A stretch of DNA of 64,000 nucleotides. It comes from Bradyrhizobium sp. CB2312. Lineage in GTDB: Bacteria; Pseudomonadota; Alphaproteobacteria; Rhizobiales; Xanthobacteraceae. Under the pieces are notes generated by a model, which saw only the letters and a list, made by a program, of their open reading frames with translations, ran no database searches and was not told the origin of the DNA. Where the stretch lies: positions 4,237,501 to 4,301,500 of the forward strand of contig NZ_CP121668.1 of assembly GCF_029714425.1 (NCBI RefSeq). The letters run 5' to 3'. Position 1 is the first letter of the stretch. Each line of letters begins with the position of its first letter. The translations under genes and the position numbers were made by a program. Of the stretch, positions 52,105 to 61,126 are shown in pieces.

Positions 52105-52118
52105 TTGATCTTGCGCAA
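52105..52118. promoter_or_regulatory. FixK2-type half-symmetric box upstream of host-attachment gene
   Basis: TTGATCTTGCGCAA fits the relaxed rhizobial FixK2 pattern TTG(A/C)-N6-(T/G)CAA but not the strict palindrome. Its centre is about 114 bp before the ATG at 52,226. Confidence 0.4.
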
Positions 52119-52225
52119 TTCATCTGTGCGGCTTCATCCCTAGTCTTGTCGCTGTGGCCCAGTCTTTCGAGAAACGCGAAGGAGGGGCCCGCAAAATGCT
52201 TAGAGCTGTGCTTTGGAGCTGTGCA

Positions 52226-52687
52226 ATGGACAAGATGAGATTGGACAAGGGTGACTGGCTGGTCGTGTGCGACGGGCGCAAGGCGCTCATTCTGGAAAAC
52301 CTCGGCGACGGGATGTTTCCGAACCTCCACACCAGGGAGGTGCATGAGCAGCCCAATCCTGCGACCAGCGCGCAAGGGAGCGATGCCCCGGGGCGACTCC
52401 ACGGTGCGGCCGGCGGGGCACGCAGCTCGGTCGAGCAGACCGACTGGCACGATGAGGCTGAGCGCGCCTTCCTGCGAAGCCTCGCCGGCCGGCTCGATGC
52501 CGCCATTAGTTCGGGCGAGACCTCGGCCCTGACCATGGTGGCTTCACCACGCGCGCTCGGCATGATCCGCGCCGACTATTCGGACGTCCTGCGCAAGGCG
52601 CTGCAAGGCGAGGTCGGCAAGGACCTGGTCAAGCTGCCGGTCTACGAGATCGAGAAGCAATTGCTGCGGTCGGGCGCCGGCCGATAG
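52226..52687 (+). CDS. Host attachment protein (baeRF-like)
   Basis: The 153-residue protein resembles the 'protein required for attachment to host cells' family, a baeRF relative of the release-factor eRF1 middle domain. KGDWLVVCDGRKALILENLGDGMFPNLHTREV and RAFLRSLAGRLDAAI, then LTMVASPRALGMIRADYSDVLRKALQGEVGKDLVKLPVYEIEKQL are characteristic. The ATG at 52226 has GGAG seven bases upstream; a frame to 52154 is rejected. The name comes from plant-associated bacteria and does not prove attachment activity. Confidence 0.88.
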   Translation: MDKMRLDKGDWLVVCDGRKALILENLGDGMFPNLHTREVHEQPNPATSAQGSDAPGRLHGAAGGARSSVEQTDWHDEAERAFLRSLAGRLDAAISSGETSALTMVASPRALGMIRADYSDVLRKALQGEVGKDLVKLPVYEIEKQLLRSGAGR

Positions 52688-52708
52688 GGATGCCCGCGCT
52701 GGCGCCCC

Positions 52709-52972
52709 TCAGAAGCAGGGGTGCCGGCGGCGGTCCTGGCCGACATAGGCGGCGGCGCTCCGGTAGCAGTGGTTGGTCGACGGGCCGTCGTAAAAGGCGA
52801 AGGTGCCGGGGGTGATGCCGGGGCCATAATTGTGCAGATAGCTGATCGAGTAGGGCAGCGGGTTGGCGTAATAGCGGTGGTACCGGTGATGTCCCCGCGC
52901 CTCTGCAAGACCAGGGACCAGGATTGCGGCCGACAGGGCAGCAACTGCGGCTACAAGCGTCAACTTGCTCAT
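52709..52972 (-). CDS. Small exported His/Tyr-rich protein
   Basis: The 87-residue product starts with a signal peptide (MSKLTLVAAVAALSAAILVPGLAEA). The mature part begins RGHHRYHRYYANPLPYSISYLHNYGPG and ends in YVGQDRRRHPCF, with two Cys. It is of the exported His/Tyr-rich type seen across Bradyrhizobium. The start at 52972 opens the signal peptide; the frame to 53008 is not needed. Function unknown. Confidence 0.75.
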   Translation of the reverse strand: MSKLTLVAAVAALSAAILVPGLAEARGHHRYHRYYANPLPYSISYLHNYGPGITPGTFAFYDGPSTNHCYRSAAAYVGQDRRRHPCF

Positions 52973-53264
52973 CTCGATTCTCCGGAACCCCGCGAATAGG
53001 TCGCTCATCTATAGCCATTTCGGGCCGCCGGGGCACCCGTCCGGAGGCCCGAAAACGGGGCCAATCCCGCAGATTTCCGGGAGGGTGTGACAGAATTGCC
53101 GGAAACGGCCTCCAGGGCTGCCCATTTTTGGCCTTTTCGGAATGCTTAACAAATTCCCCACACAAGTATGACCAAAGAGAATTCGGCTAAGAAATCCTGT
53201 CGCCGGCCTTATGGGGCTCCTTTGAGGCCGATCCATTCCTGAAGGCTGTCGCCGTCACGCCGCC

Positions 53265-53711
53265 ATGCGCATCACGCTTCTGAGTTTGCTGCTGCTCTTC
53301 GTCGCCGCCGCCACGCCGGCGCGGGCCGAGCTGCACATCACCCGCGATCACGGCGGTTATGTCGAGGAGTACAAGGTCAAGTACAAGCGCGTCCGCGACA
53401 AGGGCGAGCGCGTCATCATCGACGGCATCTGCAACTCGGCCTGCACCCTGGTGCTCGGCATCGTGCCGATGAACAAGATCTGCGTGACGCCGAAGGCGAG
53501 TCTCGGTTTCCACCAGGCCTATTACGACAAGGCATTCACCTTCGGCATCAAGGTCACCAGCGCAGAGGGGACGTCCGACCTGATGTCCTACTATCCGGAC
53601 ACTGTGAAGGATTGGATCCGACGCAATGGCGGGCTCACCACCGACATGAAGAAAATCAAGAACGGCGTCGAGCTCTGGAAGATCATCGATCCCTGTCCGG
53701 AAGAATGGTGA
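53265..53711 (+). CDS. Periplasmic ClpP-like (COG3904-type) protein
   Basis: The 148-residue protein has a signal peptide (ITLLSLLLLFVAAATPARA). The mature part carries VIIDGICNSACTLVLGIVPMNKICVTPKASLGFHQAYYDKAF, resembling the ClpP-like periplasmic COG3904 proteins in which the Ser of NSACT takes the place of the ClpP nucleophile. The His in GFHQAY could pair with it. Four Cys may form disulfides. Enzyme activity is inferred and unproven. Confidence 0.8.
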   Translation: MRITLLSLLLLFVAAATPARAELHITRDHGGYVEEYKVKYKRVRDKGERVIIDGICNSACTLVLGIVPMNKICVTPKASLGFHQAYYDKAFTFGIKVTSAEGTSDLMSYYPDTVKDWIRRNGGLTTDMKKIKNGVELWKIIDPCPEEW

Positions 53712-53803
53712 GCGGCTGAGCTGAGCCGCCTGCCGCAGTGCAGCACCCACTCAGGTACAAATTCGCATTGCCGCATAGGCCCCCATGAGGCATGAGGGCG
53801 GCA

Positions 53804-54676
53804 ATGGACCATAATCAAGAAGCCCTGACCGCTCGCGCCGCGCCGATCCTGTTCGTGCTGCTTTGGAGCACCGGATTCATCGGCACCAAATACGTCATCA
53901 ACAACGCCGATCCCTTGACCTACCTCGCCATCCGCATGGCGATCGTGGTCGGCCTGATGGTGATCATCGCAGCCATCGCGCGGCCGAAATGGCCGGACCG
54001 TGCCGGCATTGCGCATAGCGCAGTCGCCGGCATCCTCGTCCATGGCTTCTATCTCGGCGGCACCGCGATCGCGATCGCGCATTCGATCCCGGCCGGGCTC
54101 TCCGCGCTCATTCCAGGCCTTCAGCCGATCCTGACCTCGACCATCGCCAACCGCTGGCTCGGCGAGAAGGTGACGCCGGTGCAATGGGGCGGCCTCGTCC
54201 TGGGTCTCGGCGGCGTGGTGATGATCCTGCACAACCGCCCGATGACCGGCGAAGCCGGCCTCGGCTGGCTCGCCTCGGTCGTCTCGCTGATCAGCATCAC
54301 ACTCGGTACGCTGTACCAGCGCCGCTACTGCAACCACATCGACTGGCGCGCCGGCAATCTCGTGCAATACGTCTCCGTCACCATCTTCTTCGCAATCGGC
54401 GCCTTCCTGTTCGAGGACCGCGTGGTGCACTGGACGCGCGAGTTCATGCTCGCGCTGGCCTGGCTCGCGGTCGCGCTCTCGATCGGATCGATCGGGCTGC
54501 TGTACTGGCTGATCCGCCACGCCGCGGCGACCTCGGTCGCGAGCCTGTTCTATCTGGTGCCGGCGGTGACCGCGCTGATGGCCTATCTATTGTTCGGCGA
54601 AAAGCTCGATGCGCTGGCGATTGCCGGTATGGCGATGTGCGCAGCCGCGGTGTTTGTGGTCAACCGGCGGTTCTAA
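53804..54676 (+). CDS. EamA/DMT-family transporter (second)
   Basis: This 290-residue permease has ten spans in two EamA repeats. It opens with ARAAPILFVLLWSTGFIGTKYVINNADPLTYLAIRMAIVVGLMVIIA, typical of the group, and repeat 2 begins at about 155. The ATG at 53804 (MDHNQEAL) has AGGG five bases upstream; the ATG at 53792 is less well placed. The stop TAA lies in a family C repeat. The substrate is unknown; members export amino acids or drugs. Confidence 0.88.
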   Translation: MDHNQEALTARAAPILFVLLWSTGFIGTKYVINNADPLTYLAIRMAIVVGLMVIIAAIARPKWPDRAGIAHSAVAGILVHGFYLGGTAIAIAHSIPAGLSALIPGLQPILTSTIANRWLGEKVTPVQWGGLVLGLGGVVMILHNRPMTGEAGLGWLASVVSLISITLGTLYQRRYCNHIDWRAGNLVQYVSVTIFFAIGAFLFEDRVVHWTREFMLALAWLAVALSIGSIGLLYWLIRHAAATSVASLFYLVPAVTALMAYLLFGEKLDALAIAGMAMCAAAVFVVNRRF

Positions 54677-54763
54677 AGCGCGATGAATCGTCATCGCGCT
54701 TTAGGGTATTGTTTGAGCATGATCTTCTCGGAAAACCGCTGCGCACTTTTCCGGATCATGCTC
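54674..54763. repeat. Repeat families C and B in tandem, inverted order
   Basis: Family C (54,674-54,703; TAAAGCGCGATG and CATCGCGCTTTA) is followed by an inverted family B (54,715-54,763). The stop codon of the transporter gene is the first bases of the C unit. Confidence 0.83.
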
Positions 54764-54865
54764 TAGGCGGATGATGAGGTGCGGCGGAATACATCCCTGA
54801 CGTGCGGGCCGCGTCCGTGTTAGGTTGAGCACATTTCAGCTTCCCCTTTCGCAACGGTGATTGCC

Positions 54866-55609
54866 ATGAAGAAGGCGAGACGTGCGCTGCTCGGCCGATC
54901 CCTGAAGCCGGTCCGGATTGCCTGCATCAATTACGCGGAGGAGTCGATCAGCGGCCGCATGATGAGCCGGCTCACCGCGGCGCTGCAGAAATGCTACGAC
55001 AAGCACTTCCTCCCCGTATGGGGCTATCCGGTCGATCTCTACGTCACCCGGACGCCGAAGCCGGCGGATTGGCAGCTGGTCTATTTCGACGATGCCTCGC
55101 ACAAGAACATGCTCGGGCGTCACGAGCTGACCCATCGCGGCCAGCCGATCTCGAAAATATTCGTCAAGGCGCTCGGCGACGAGCCGGTCAGCGTCGCTGC
55201 CTCGCACGAGCTGTTTGAGATGGTGCTCGACCCCATGGCCAATCTCTGGGCCGACAAGAATCCGAACACCCAGTATGCCTATGAGGTCTGCGACGCCGTG
55301 GAGGAGGATTCCTTCCGCGTCGGCGGCTTCGAGATGTCGAACTTCGTCTACCCGTCCTGGTTCGAGCCGTTCAAGCATCCCCGCGGCACCAAGTTCGATC
55401 ACAAGGGCACACTAAAGGAGCCGTTTTCGATGACCGAGGGCGGCTACGTCATCAAGAAGGTCAACGGCAGGAAGGTGATCAAGGCGTTCGGCTCACCCGC
55501 GAAGCGACGGCGCTTCAACGCCGAAGACCGGCGCGGCCATCGCAGCGAATTCCGCGATCCGCAAGGAGAGCATCACCCGGGCCGGCGGGCGGATAAAAGG
55601 CGAGGGTAG
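54866..55609 (+). CDS. Zincin-like protein with HELFE motif
   Basis: The 247-residue product starts at ATG 54866; an upstream GTG at 54857 is also in frame. Residues VAASHELFEMVLDPMANLW contain HExxE, a variant of the zincin HExxH motif, in a helix-like context, with D and N residues downstream. The C-terminal half includes YAYEVCDAVEEDSFRVGGFEMSNFVYPSWFEP, reminiscent of late zinc ligands. It ends in a Lys/Arg/His-rich tail. It resembles annotated rhizobial hypothetical proteins. A peptidase role is suggested but unproven. Confidence 0.75.
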   Translation: MKKARRALLGRSLKPVRIACINYAEESISGRMMSRLTAALQKCYDKHFLPVWGYPVDLYVTRTPKPADWQLVYFDDASHKNMLGRHELTHRGQPISKIFVKALGDEPVSVAASHELFEMVLDPMANLWADKNPNTQYAYEVCDAVEEDSFRVGGFEMSNFVYPSWFEPFKHPRGTKFDHKGTLKEPFSMTEGGYVIKKVNGRKVIKAFGSPAKRRRFNAEDRRGHRSEFRDPQGEHHPGRRADKRRG

Positions 55610-55667
55610 GTCTTGCAGGAGCCGTCTCCGGGCGCGCCCGCACCTGGAGACGTGCTCGGGCTTGCGA

Positions 55668-55964
55668 TCAGCGCTTGGACTTCTTGGCCTTCTTTTTCTT
55701 TTTTGCGACCTTCTTCGCGGATTTCTTCACCGCCTTCTTTGCGGTCTTCTTGGCGGTCTTCTTGGCCGCCTTCTTCGACGATTTCTTTGCAGCCTTCTTC
55801 GAAGACTTCTTCGCCTTCTTCTTCTTCGGCGCTACTTTCTTTGCGACCTTCTTGGCGGCCTTCCTGACCTGCTTGACGGCAGTGACTGCGGCATCCTTGG
55901 TCGTTTCCACGGCGGCGGTGATGCTCTCCATCGCCTGTTCGGTGATCGGCTTCTCGTCGTCCAT
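55668..55964 (-). CDS. Lys/Ala-rich histone H1-like protein
   Basis: The 98-residue product begins with MDDEKPITEQAMESITAAVETTKDAAVTAVKQ (predicted amphipathic helix), followed by about 60 residues of (A)KK(A/T/S) repeats such as KKAAKKTAKKTAKKAVKK. It resembles histone H1 C-terminal tails and bacterial AlgP/Hc1-like nucleoid proteins. The ATG at 55964 has GGGGGA five bases upstream. DNA compaction is likely but not shown. Confidence 0.82.
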   Translation of the reverse strand: MDDEKPITEQAMESITAAVETTKDAAVTAVKQVRKAAKKVAKKVAPKKKKAKKSSKKAAKKSSKKAAKKTAKKTAKKAVKKSAKKVAKKKKKAKKSKR

Positions 55965-56030
55965 ATCGTCCCCCACGGTTTGTATGGAGCGATGACGATA
56001 GCCGGTTTCATGATTGTGTCAAAGCAACGC

Positions 56031-57557
56031 TCAACCTCTGCGGATCTTTGCGTAGGCGGCGAGCGCGCGCTCGCGTCCCTTCGCATGATCGATGAGCGGC
56101 CGCGGATAGGTCTTGCCGAGCGTGATGCCGGCGCTCGCGAGTTCGATTGGCGTTGCCTGCCACGGCTGGTGGATCAGCTTGGCCGGCAAGTCTTTCAGCT
56201 CAGGCACCCAGCGCCGGACATAGGTTCCATCAGGATCGAACTTCTCGCCCTGGAGTGTTGGGTTGAACACGCGGAAGTAGGGCGCGGCATCGGCGCCGCA
56301 GCCGGCGATCCATTGCCAGTTGGCGGGATTGCTGCCGGCATCCGCATCGACCAGCGTGTCCCAGAACCAGCTCTCGCCGTCGCGCCAGTCGATCAGGAGG
56401 TGCTTGACCAGGAAGGACGCGACCACCATCCGGACCCGGTTGTGCATCACGCCAGTGCGCCAGAGCTCGCGCAGGCCGGCATCGACGATCGGGTAGCCGG
56501 TAGCCCCGCGCTGCCAGGCGGCGAGCGCTTTCTTACCGCCCTTCCAGGGGAAGCCGTCGAAGTTGGCTTGCAGGTTTTCGGCGGCGAGGCCCGGATGGTC
56601 GTGCAGCAGATGGCGGCAGAACTCGCGCCAGCCGAGCTCGCTCAGGAATTTTTCGATACCCGGCCCGAGCGCGGGATCCTCCGCCGCTGCAAAGCGTGCG
56701 GCGTGCCAGACCTGGCGCGGGCTGAGCTCGCCGAACCTGAGATGCGGCGACAGGCCTGAAGTGCCCTGGCGGTCTGGACGGTCGCGGTCGCCGACATAGG
56801 AGCGGGCGATGTGCTTGAGGAAGTCGCGCAGCCTCATGCGGGCCGCGGCTTCGCCCGGCGTCCATGTTTCGCGTAGGCCGCCCGCCCAGTCCGGCTTGGC
56901 CGGCTCGAGCTTCCAGCTCTCCAATGGGTCGCTGGCGATCGTCGGCGCAGGGCCCAGCTGCTTCGGTGCGGGGAGCGGCTTGGGCGGATCGCCGAGTGAC
57001 AGCACGCGCCGCCAGAACGGCGTGAACACGCGCAGGCCCCGGCCTTCCTTGTTGCGGATCGCAGAAGGCCGGACCAGCAGGTCGCCGGGAAAGCTTTGCG
57101 AGTCGACGCCGAGCTTGGCCAGCGCCGCTTCGAGCTGGCTCTCAACAGCCTGGTGCGGCGCCTGCTCGACCGTATTCCAATAGACGGCGCGGGCGCCGCT
57201 CTCGCGCGCCGTTTCGGAGATCACCTTGGCCGCCGGGCCCCTGCGCAGGATCAGCGAGCCGCCGCGCGCGGCGATCTCGGCGCCGAGCGCCCCCAGCGAC
57301 TGCGCCAGCCACCAGCGTGCCGCGCCGCCCGGCGCTCGTCCGGCCGCATCGTCCAGCACATAGAGGCAGATCACCGGCGCGTCCGTCTTGGCGGCAGCTT
57401 GGAGCGCGGGGTGATCGGACAGGCGGAGGTCATCGCGGAACCAGACGATGACAGGCGGCGCGCTTGGCGGGGTCAGGAGGGCCTCGTTTACAATTTGGAA
57501 ACCATGCCGCGGGCGGCCCTGTGAACCGTCGTTAATGGGGCCGTAAGTCGATTGCAC
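56031..57557 (-). CDS. phrB: DNA photolyase (cryptochrome/photolyase family)
   Basis: The 508-residue flavoprotein splits UV-induced cyclobutane dimers with blue light. [17 protein letters not shown] opens the antenna domain. FAD and DNA contacts are in [61 protein letters not shown] and [29 protein letters not shown], with [32 protein letters not shown] near the end. The GTG at 57557 is the only standard start in frame ahead of the domain and would add a 34-residue lead not seen in most homologues; it leaves just 33 bp before the divergent chemoreceptor start. A non-standard or mis-sequenced start is possible. Confidence 0.93.
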   Translation of the reverse strand: MQSTYGPINDGSQGRPRHGFQIVNEALLTPPSAPPVIVWFRDDLRLSDHPALQAAAKTDAPVICLYVLDDAAGRAPGGAARWWLAQSLGALGAEIAARGGSLILRRGPAAKVISETARESGARAVYWNTVEQAPHQAVESQLEAALAKLGVDSQSFPGDLLVRPSAIRNKEGRGLRVFTPFWRRVLSLGDPPKPLPAPKQLGPAPTIASDPLESWKLEPAKPDWAGGLRETWTPGEAAARMRLRDFLKHIARSYVGDRDRPDRQGTSGLSPHLRFGELSPRQVWHAARFAAAEDPALGPGIEKFLSELGWREFCRHLLHDHPGLAAENLQANFDGFPWKGGKKALAAWQRGATGYPIVDAGLRELWRTGVMHNRVRMVVASFLVKHLLIDWRDGESWFWDTLVDADAGSNPANWQWIAGCGADAAPYFRVFNPTLQGEKFDPDGTYVRRWVPELKDLPAKLIHQPWQATPIELASAGITLGKTYPRPLIDHAKGRERALAAYAKIRRG

Positions 57558-57590
57558 GAATATGCAGGAATTACGGGGGTCATTCCATTC

Positions 57591-59321
57591 ATGTCCAGAC
57601 TTTCAACGGCGAAGTTCTTGCCGCGGTTCAAGCTCGGCACCAAGGCCGTGCTGTGCGCGGTGTTGCTGATCGCCGTGAACACGGCGCTGGTGGTCGGTGC
57701 GGGCTATTGGTCGCTCACCTCCGCCTTCAATGATCGCGCGCTCCGCGACATCGAGGTCAATCTGCGCACGCTGGCGCTGGCTTTTGCCGAGATCGTTCCC
57801 GACGCCAAGATCACGGTGAGGGACGGCGCGGTGGTGCGCGCCGAGATCCCCAAGATGCCCGAATTCAGGGATCACGCCATCGTCGATCGCGCGGTGTCCT
57901 ATGTCGGCGGCAACGCGACACTGTTCGTCTTTGACGATGCGAGCGGGCAGTTCGTGCGCCGCTCGACCAATGTGAAGAAGGAGAATGGCGAGCGCGCCGT
58001 CGGCACCCAGCTCGCCGCCGATCATCCGGGCCAGGCGCTGCTGCGCCGCGGCGAAGCCTATAAGGGGCCTGCCACACTGTTCGGCAAGTCCTTCATGACC
58101 GCCTATTTCCCGGTCGTGGACGGGGCCGGCAAGGTCGCCGGCATTCTCTATGTCGGCATCCCCATGGCCCAGTTCGAGAGCATGCTGGCCCGGGCAATCG
58201 AGAGCATGGCGGCCGCCGCCGGCCTTGCCGCGCTGCTGGTGCTGGTCCTGACCCTCGTGATCGTCCGCCGCGTCACCCGGCCGCTCACCTCGGTCGCGCG
58301 CTCGCTCACGGCATTGGCCGAGGGTTCGAGCAACGTCACGATCGAGTGCGAGGATCGCGCCGACGAGATCGGCGAGATCGCCCGCACGGTGGCGGTGTTC
58401 AAGAGCAATTCGCTGGAGCGGGCGCGCCTGCGCGGCGAGCAGGCGGCGGCTTCAGCGGCCGCAGCCGAACAGCGCAAGGCGGAGCTGCGCAATTTCGTCG
58501 AGGAGTTCCGCGGCAGCGTCGGCGGCATCCTCGACAAGGTGCTGACATCGTCAGGCGAATTCGAACGGGTGGCGCGGCAGCTCACCGACACCGCGCGCTC
58601 GACGGCAGAGCTGTCGGCGCACTCGGCCGGGGCGTCCGAAAGCGCCTCCGAGCACGTCCGCTCGGCAGCGTCGGCCTCCGACGAATTGTCCCAGTCGATC
58701 TCCGAGATCACCCGGAGGGTGCAGGAATCGAGCGAGATCTCCGCCGAGGCGGTGCGGCAGGCCGAAGCGACCGACCAGCGCATCGCGCAGCTCTCCGAGG
58801 CGGGCGCGCGTATCGGGGACGTCGTCAAGCTGATCACCTCGATCGCCGAGCAGACCAACCTTTTGGCGCTCAACGCCACCATCGAGGCGGCCCGCGCGGG
58901 CGATGCCGGTCGCGGTTTTGCGGTGGTGGCCCAGGAGGTCAAGACACTCGCCGGCCAGACTGCCAAGGCGACCGACGAGATTTCGAACCAGATCGCCAGC
59001 ATGCAGCTTGCAACCGAGGAATCGGTCGCCGCGGTCAAGGGGATCGGCCAGACCATCGAGCGCATCAGCGGCATCGCGAGCTCGATCTCGGCTGCGGTCG
59101 AGCAGCAGCGGAGCGCGACCCATAACATCGCGGCCAGCGTGCGCGCCGCGGCCTCGGGCACAGCGGATGTTGCGGTCAATGTCCGGCACGCCGCCAAGGG
59201 CGCGAGCGAGACAGGCGAGACCTCGAGCCGGATGTTTGCATCGGCCCAGGCGCTGTCGGGCGAGAGCCTGCATCTGAAGGCCGAGGTCGACGGCTTTCTG
59301 GACCGCGTGCACGCGGCGTAA
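57591..59321 (+). CDS. Cache-type methyl-accepting chemotaxis protein
   Basis: This 576-residue chemoreceptor starts at ATG 57591. A first span ([24 protein letters not shown]) leads to a periplasmic single-Cache sensor (about 45-200, with the sCache-like [39 protein letters not shown]). A second span (about 203-225) precedes HAMP (about 223-275). The cytoplasmic signalling domain spans about 330-570, with the conserved tip [36 protein letters not shown]. No pentapeptide for CheR binding is seen at the end. The ligand is unknown. Confidence 0.93.
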   Translation: MSRLSTAKFLPRFKLGTKAVLCAVLLIAVNTALVVGAGYWSLTSAFNDRALRDIEVNLRTLALAFAEIVPDAKITVRDGAVVRAEIPKMPEFRDHAIVDRAVSYVGGNATLFVFDDASGQFVRRSTNVKKENGERAVGTQLAADHPGQALLRRGEAYKGPATLFGKSFMTAYFPVVDGAGKVAGILYVGIPMAQFESMLARAIESMAAAAGLAALLVLVLTLVIVRRVTRPLTSVARSLTALAEGSSNVTIECEDRADEIGEIARTVAVFKSNSLERARLRGEQAAASAAAAEQRKAELRNFVEEFRGSVGGILDKVLTSSGEFERVARQLTDTARSTAELSAHSAGASESASEHVRSAASASDELSQSISEITRRVQESSEISAEAVRQAEATDQRIAQLSEAGARIGDVVKLITSIAEQTNLLALNATIEAARAGDAGRGFAVVAQEVKTLAGQTAKATDEISNQIASMQLATEESVAAVKGIGQTIERISGIASSISAAVEQQRSATHNIAASVRAAASGTADVAVNVRHAAKGASETGETSSRMFASAQALSGESLHLKAEVDGFLDRVHAA

Positions 59322-59334
59322 TGTGAACTGACAC

Positions 59335-59437
59335 CGTCATTCCGGGGCGGTCCGAAGGACCGAGCTCTGGTGCGCAATTGCGCACCAAAGAATCTCGAGA
59401 TCCCGGGTCTGGTCCTTCGGACCATCCCGGGATGACA
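59335..59437. repeat. Repeat family G
   Basis: CGTCATTCCGGGGCGGTCCG and the right arm CCATCCCGGGATGACAG, with inner GGTCCGAAGGACC and GGTCCTTCGGACC, and a TGCGCAATTGCGCA palindrome in the centre. It separates two convergent-pointing ends. Confidence 0.8.
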
Positions 59438-59442
59438 GTAAG

Positions 59443-60102
59443 TTACTTCGGCTGCGGCACGATGCGGATGTAGGGCTTCGGCTCTTTCCAGCCCTGCGGG
59501 TAGATCGTCTTGGCCTCATCGTTCGAGACCGAGCCCGCGATGATGACGTCCTCGCCCTGCTTCCAGTCTGCGGGGGTCGCGACGCGGTGCTTGGCGGTCA
59601 TCTGAAGCGAGTCGATCACGCGCAGGATCTCCTGGAAGTTCCGGCCCGTGGTCATCGGATAGACCAGCACCAGCTTGATCTTCTTGTCCGGCCCGATGAT
59701 GAAGACGTTGCGGACGGTCTGGTTGTCGGCAGGCGTGCGGGTGAGGGGATCGCCCGAGGTCGAAGCCGGCAGCATCTCATAGAGCTTCGAGACGTTGAAA
59801 TCGGTGTCGCCGATCATCGGATAGTTGGGAGCCGCGCCCTGTGTCTCCTTGATGTCCTCGGACCATTTGGCGTGGCGGTCGACCGGGTCGACCGACAGGC
59901 CCATCAGCTTGACGCCGCGCTTGTCGAATTCCGGCTTCAGCTTGGCGAGTGCGCCGAGCTCGGTCGTACAAACCGGCGTGAAGTCCTTGGGGTGCGAGAA
60001 CAGGAGCGCCCAGCTGTTGCCGATCCAGTCGTGGAACTTGATCTTCCCTTCGGTGGTCTCAGCTTCGAAGTCGGGTGCGGTGGCGCCGATCGGAAGTGTC
60101 AT
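59443..60102 (-). CDS. 1-Cys peroxiredoxin (Prx6 type)
   Basis: The 219-residue enzyme reduces hydrogen peroxide and alkyl hydroperoxides. The peroxidatic Cys45 sits in DFTPVCTTELG, preceded by FSHPKDFTP. Other Prx6 features are MIGDTDFNVSKLYEMLP, RNVFIIGPDKKIKLVLVYPMTTGRNFQEILRVIDSLQ and the long C-terminal part ending TIYPQGWKEPKPYIRIVPQP, absent in two-Cys enzymes. The ATG is at 60102. It is divergent from the next gene across 380 bp. Confidence 0.93.
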   Translation of the reverse strand: MTLPIGATAPDFEAETTEGKIKFHDWIGNSWALLFSHPKDFTPVCTTELGALAKLKPEFDKRGVKLMGLSVDPVDRHAKWSEDIKETQGAAPNYPMIGDTDFNVSKLYEMLPASTSGDPLTRTPADNQTVRNVFIIGPDKKIKLVLVYPMTTGRNFQEILRVIDSLQMTAKHRVATPADWKQGEDVIIAGSVSNDEAKTIYPQGWKEPKPYIRIVPQPK

Positions 60103-60482
60103 GGTTCTACCTCATCACATTGAATTTGCTTGTGAATTTGTCCTGGCCGTCATCGTCAGTATAGGCTGTGAGCGAGCTCAAGTGAACCGGCTCAAGTAAA
60201 ATGTGAATTCCTTCTCTGAAGGGCCCATGTCCTAGCACCTTTCTGTTACAGGGGCGCCTGCGGCGAAACATCTCCACCGGGGCCGCACGGTCTCAATTGC
60301 CCCGATAAAGCCTTTTATGACCCGCATCACGCCCGCCCGACGCTCTCCGGAACCGAAATGGTCCTCGTAGCGACTAATCGGCAACCATCGAGAAAAGTCG
60401 CGATCCCCGTAGCCAATCATTAACCACCCCTTTACGCCCGCATGAAAATGCTGGCCGGTCAGAAGAAATCTGGAAGTGAACT
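60103..60482. other. Intergenic region upstream of peroxiredoxin and DUF gene
   Basis: This 380-bp gap must hold both promoters. I see no OxyR-like or other clear operator. A 62-codon minus-strand frame (60,232-60,420) lacks a ribosome site or recognisable sequence and is not called. Confidence 0.4.
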
Positions 60483-61055
60483 ATGTCTGCCCCTGCGCCT
60501 AAGTCTGTTGAGTCGCCGTCCCTCGAGCCGTCCTGCCGCGATACCGCAGCCCACGCACTGACCATCGTGCGCGACGGCGTGATCACGGGCGAAGGCCCGA
60601 CCACCAAGGGCCGGGTCCATTTCTCCCGCGCGCTCGATGCCGACGACACCGCCTGGTGCGCCCGCATCCTGACCGCCGCCGCCGTCAACGACCAGCCGGT
60701 CAGCCGCAATGAGGCCGAAGTCCTGTTCGAGATCAACGAGGCCGCAACCGAACGCACCGATGGCGGACGCTTCGACGACCTCCTGGCCAAGGCTGTTGCC
60801 CATTACGCAGCCAGCGCCTCGGGGCTGAAAGTGCCGCCGCGCAGCGTCGCGCTTGCGGCCGAGACCGACATCGAGAGCTGGGCGCCGGCCTACGCCTCCA
60901 AGGTCAACAGCGAGATGCTGGAGTGGATCGCCGGCCAGATGCGCGGCAAGCGCCACAACAACCGTCGCCTGATGGCGATGGTGGCGACCTTCCTCGGCGC
61001 CACCGCGCTGCCTCTGGCGGGCCAGCTGCCGAACGTGTTCGACATCGGCATGTGA
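60483..61055 (+). CDS. Cytosolic hypothetical protein
   Basis: The 190-residue product begins MSAPAPKSVESPSLEPSCRDTAAHALTIVRDGVITGEGPTTKGRV. The middle has DADDTAWCARILTAAAVNDQPVSRNEAEVLFEINEAATE, a helix pair with an EF-hand-like feel but no clean calcium loop. The rest is Ala-rich and helical to FLGATALPLAGQLPNVFDIGM. No signal peptide. No named family is recognised. A terminator follows directly. Confidence 0.72.
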   Translation: MSAPAPKSVESPSLEPSCRDTAAHALTIVRDGVITGEGPTTKGRVHFSRALDADDTAWCARILTAAAVNDQPVSRNEAEVLFEINEAATERTDGGRFDDLLAKAVAHYAASASGLKVPPRSVALAAETDIESWAPAYASKVNSEMLEWIAGQMRGKRHNNRRLMAMVATFLGATALPLAGQLPNVFDIGM

Positions 61056-61072
61056 TAGAACGAGCTATTGTC

Positions 61073-61126
61073 GCGCCCCTTGCGGGGCGCGAGCTAAGCG
61101 GCGGGGTTACTTCCCCGCCGTTTTTT
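61073..61126 (+). terminator. Tandem terminator hairpins
   Basis: GCGCCCC-TTGC-GGGGCGC-like stem (61,073-61,090) precedes CGGCGGGG-TTACTT-CCCCGCCG (61,099-61,120) followed by TTTTTT. It ends the plus-strand gene and overlaps the 3' end of the minus-strand phosphodiesterase gene, so it may serve both. Confidence 0.88.

Noticed and set aside
60232..60420. 62-codon minus-strand frame in the peroxiredoxin upstream gap
   Set aside because: No ribosome site, no homology recognised, odd composition for a real gene.
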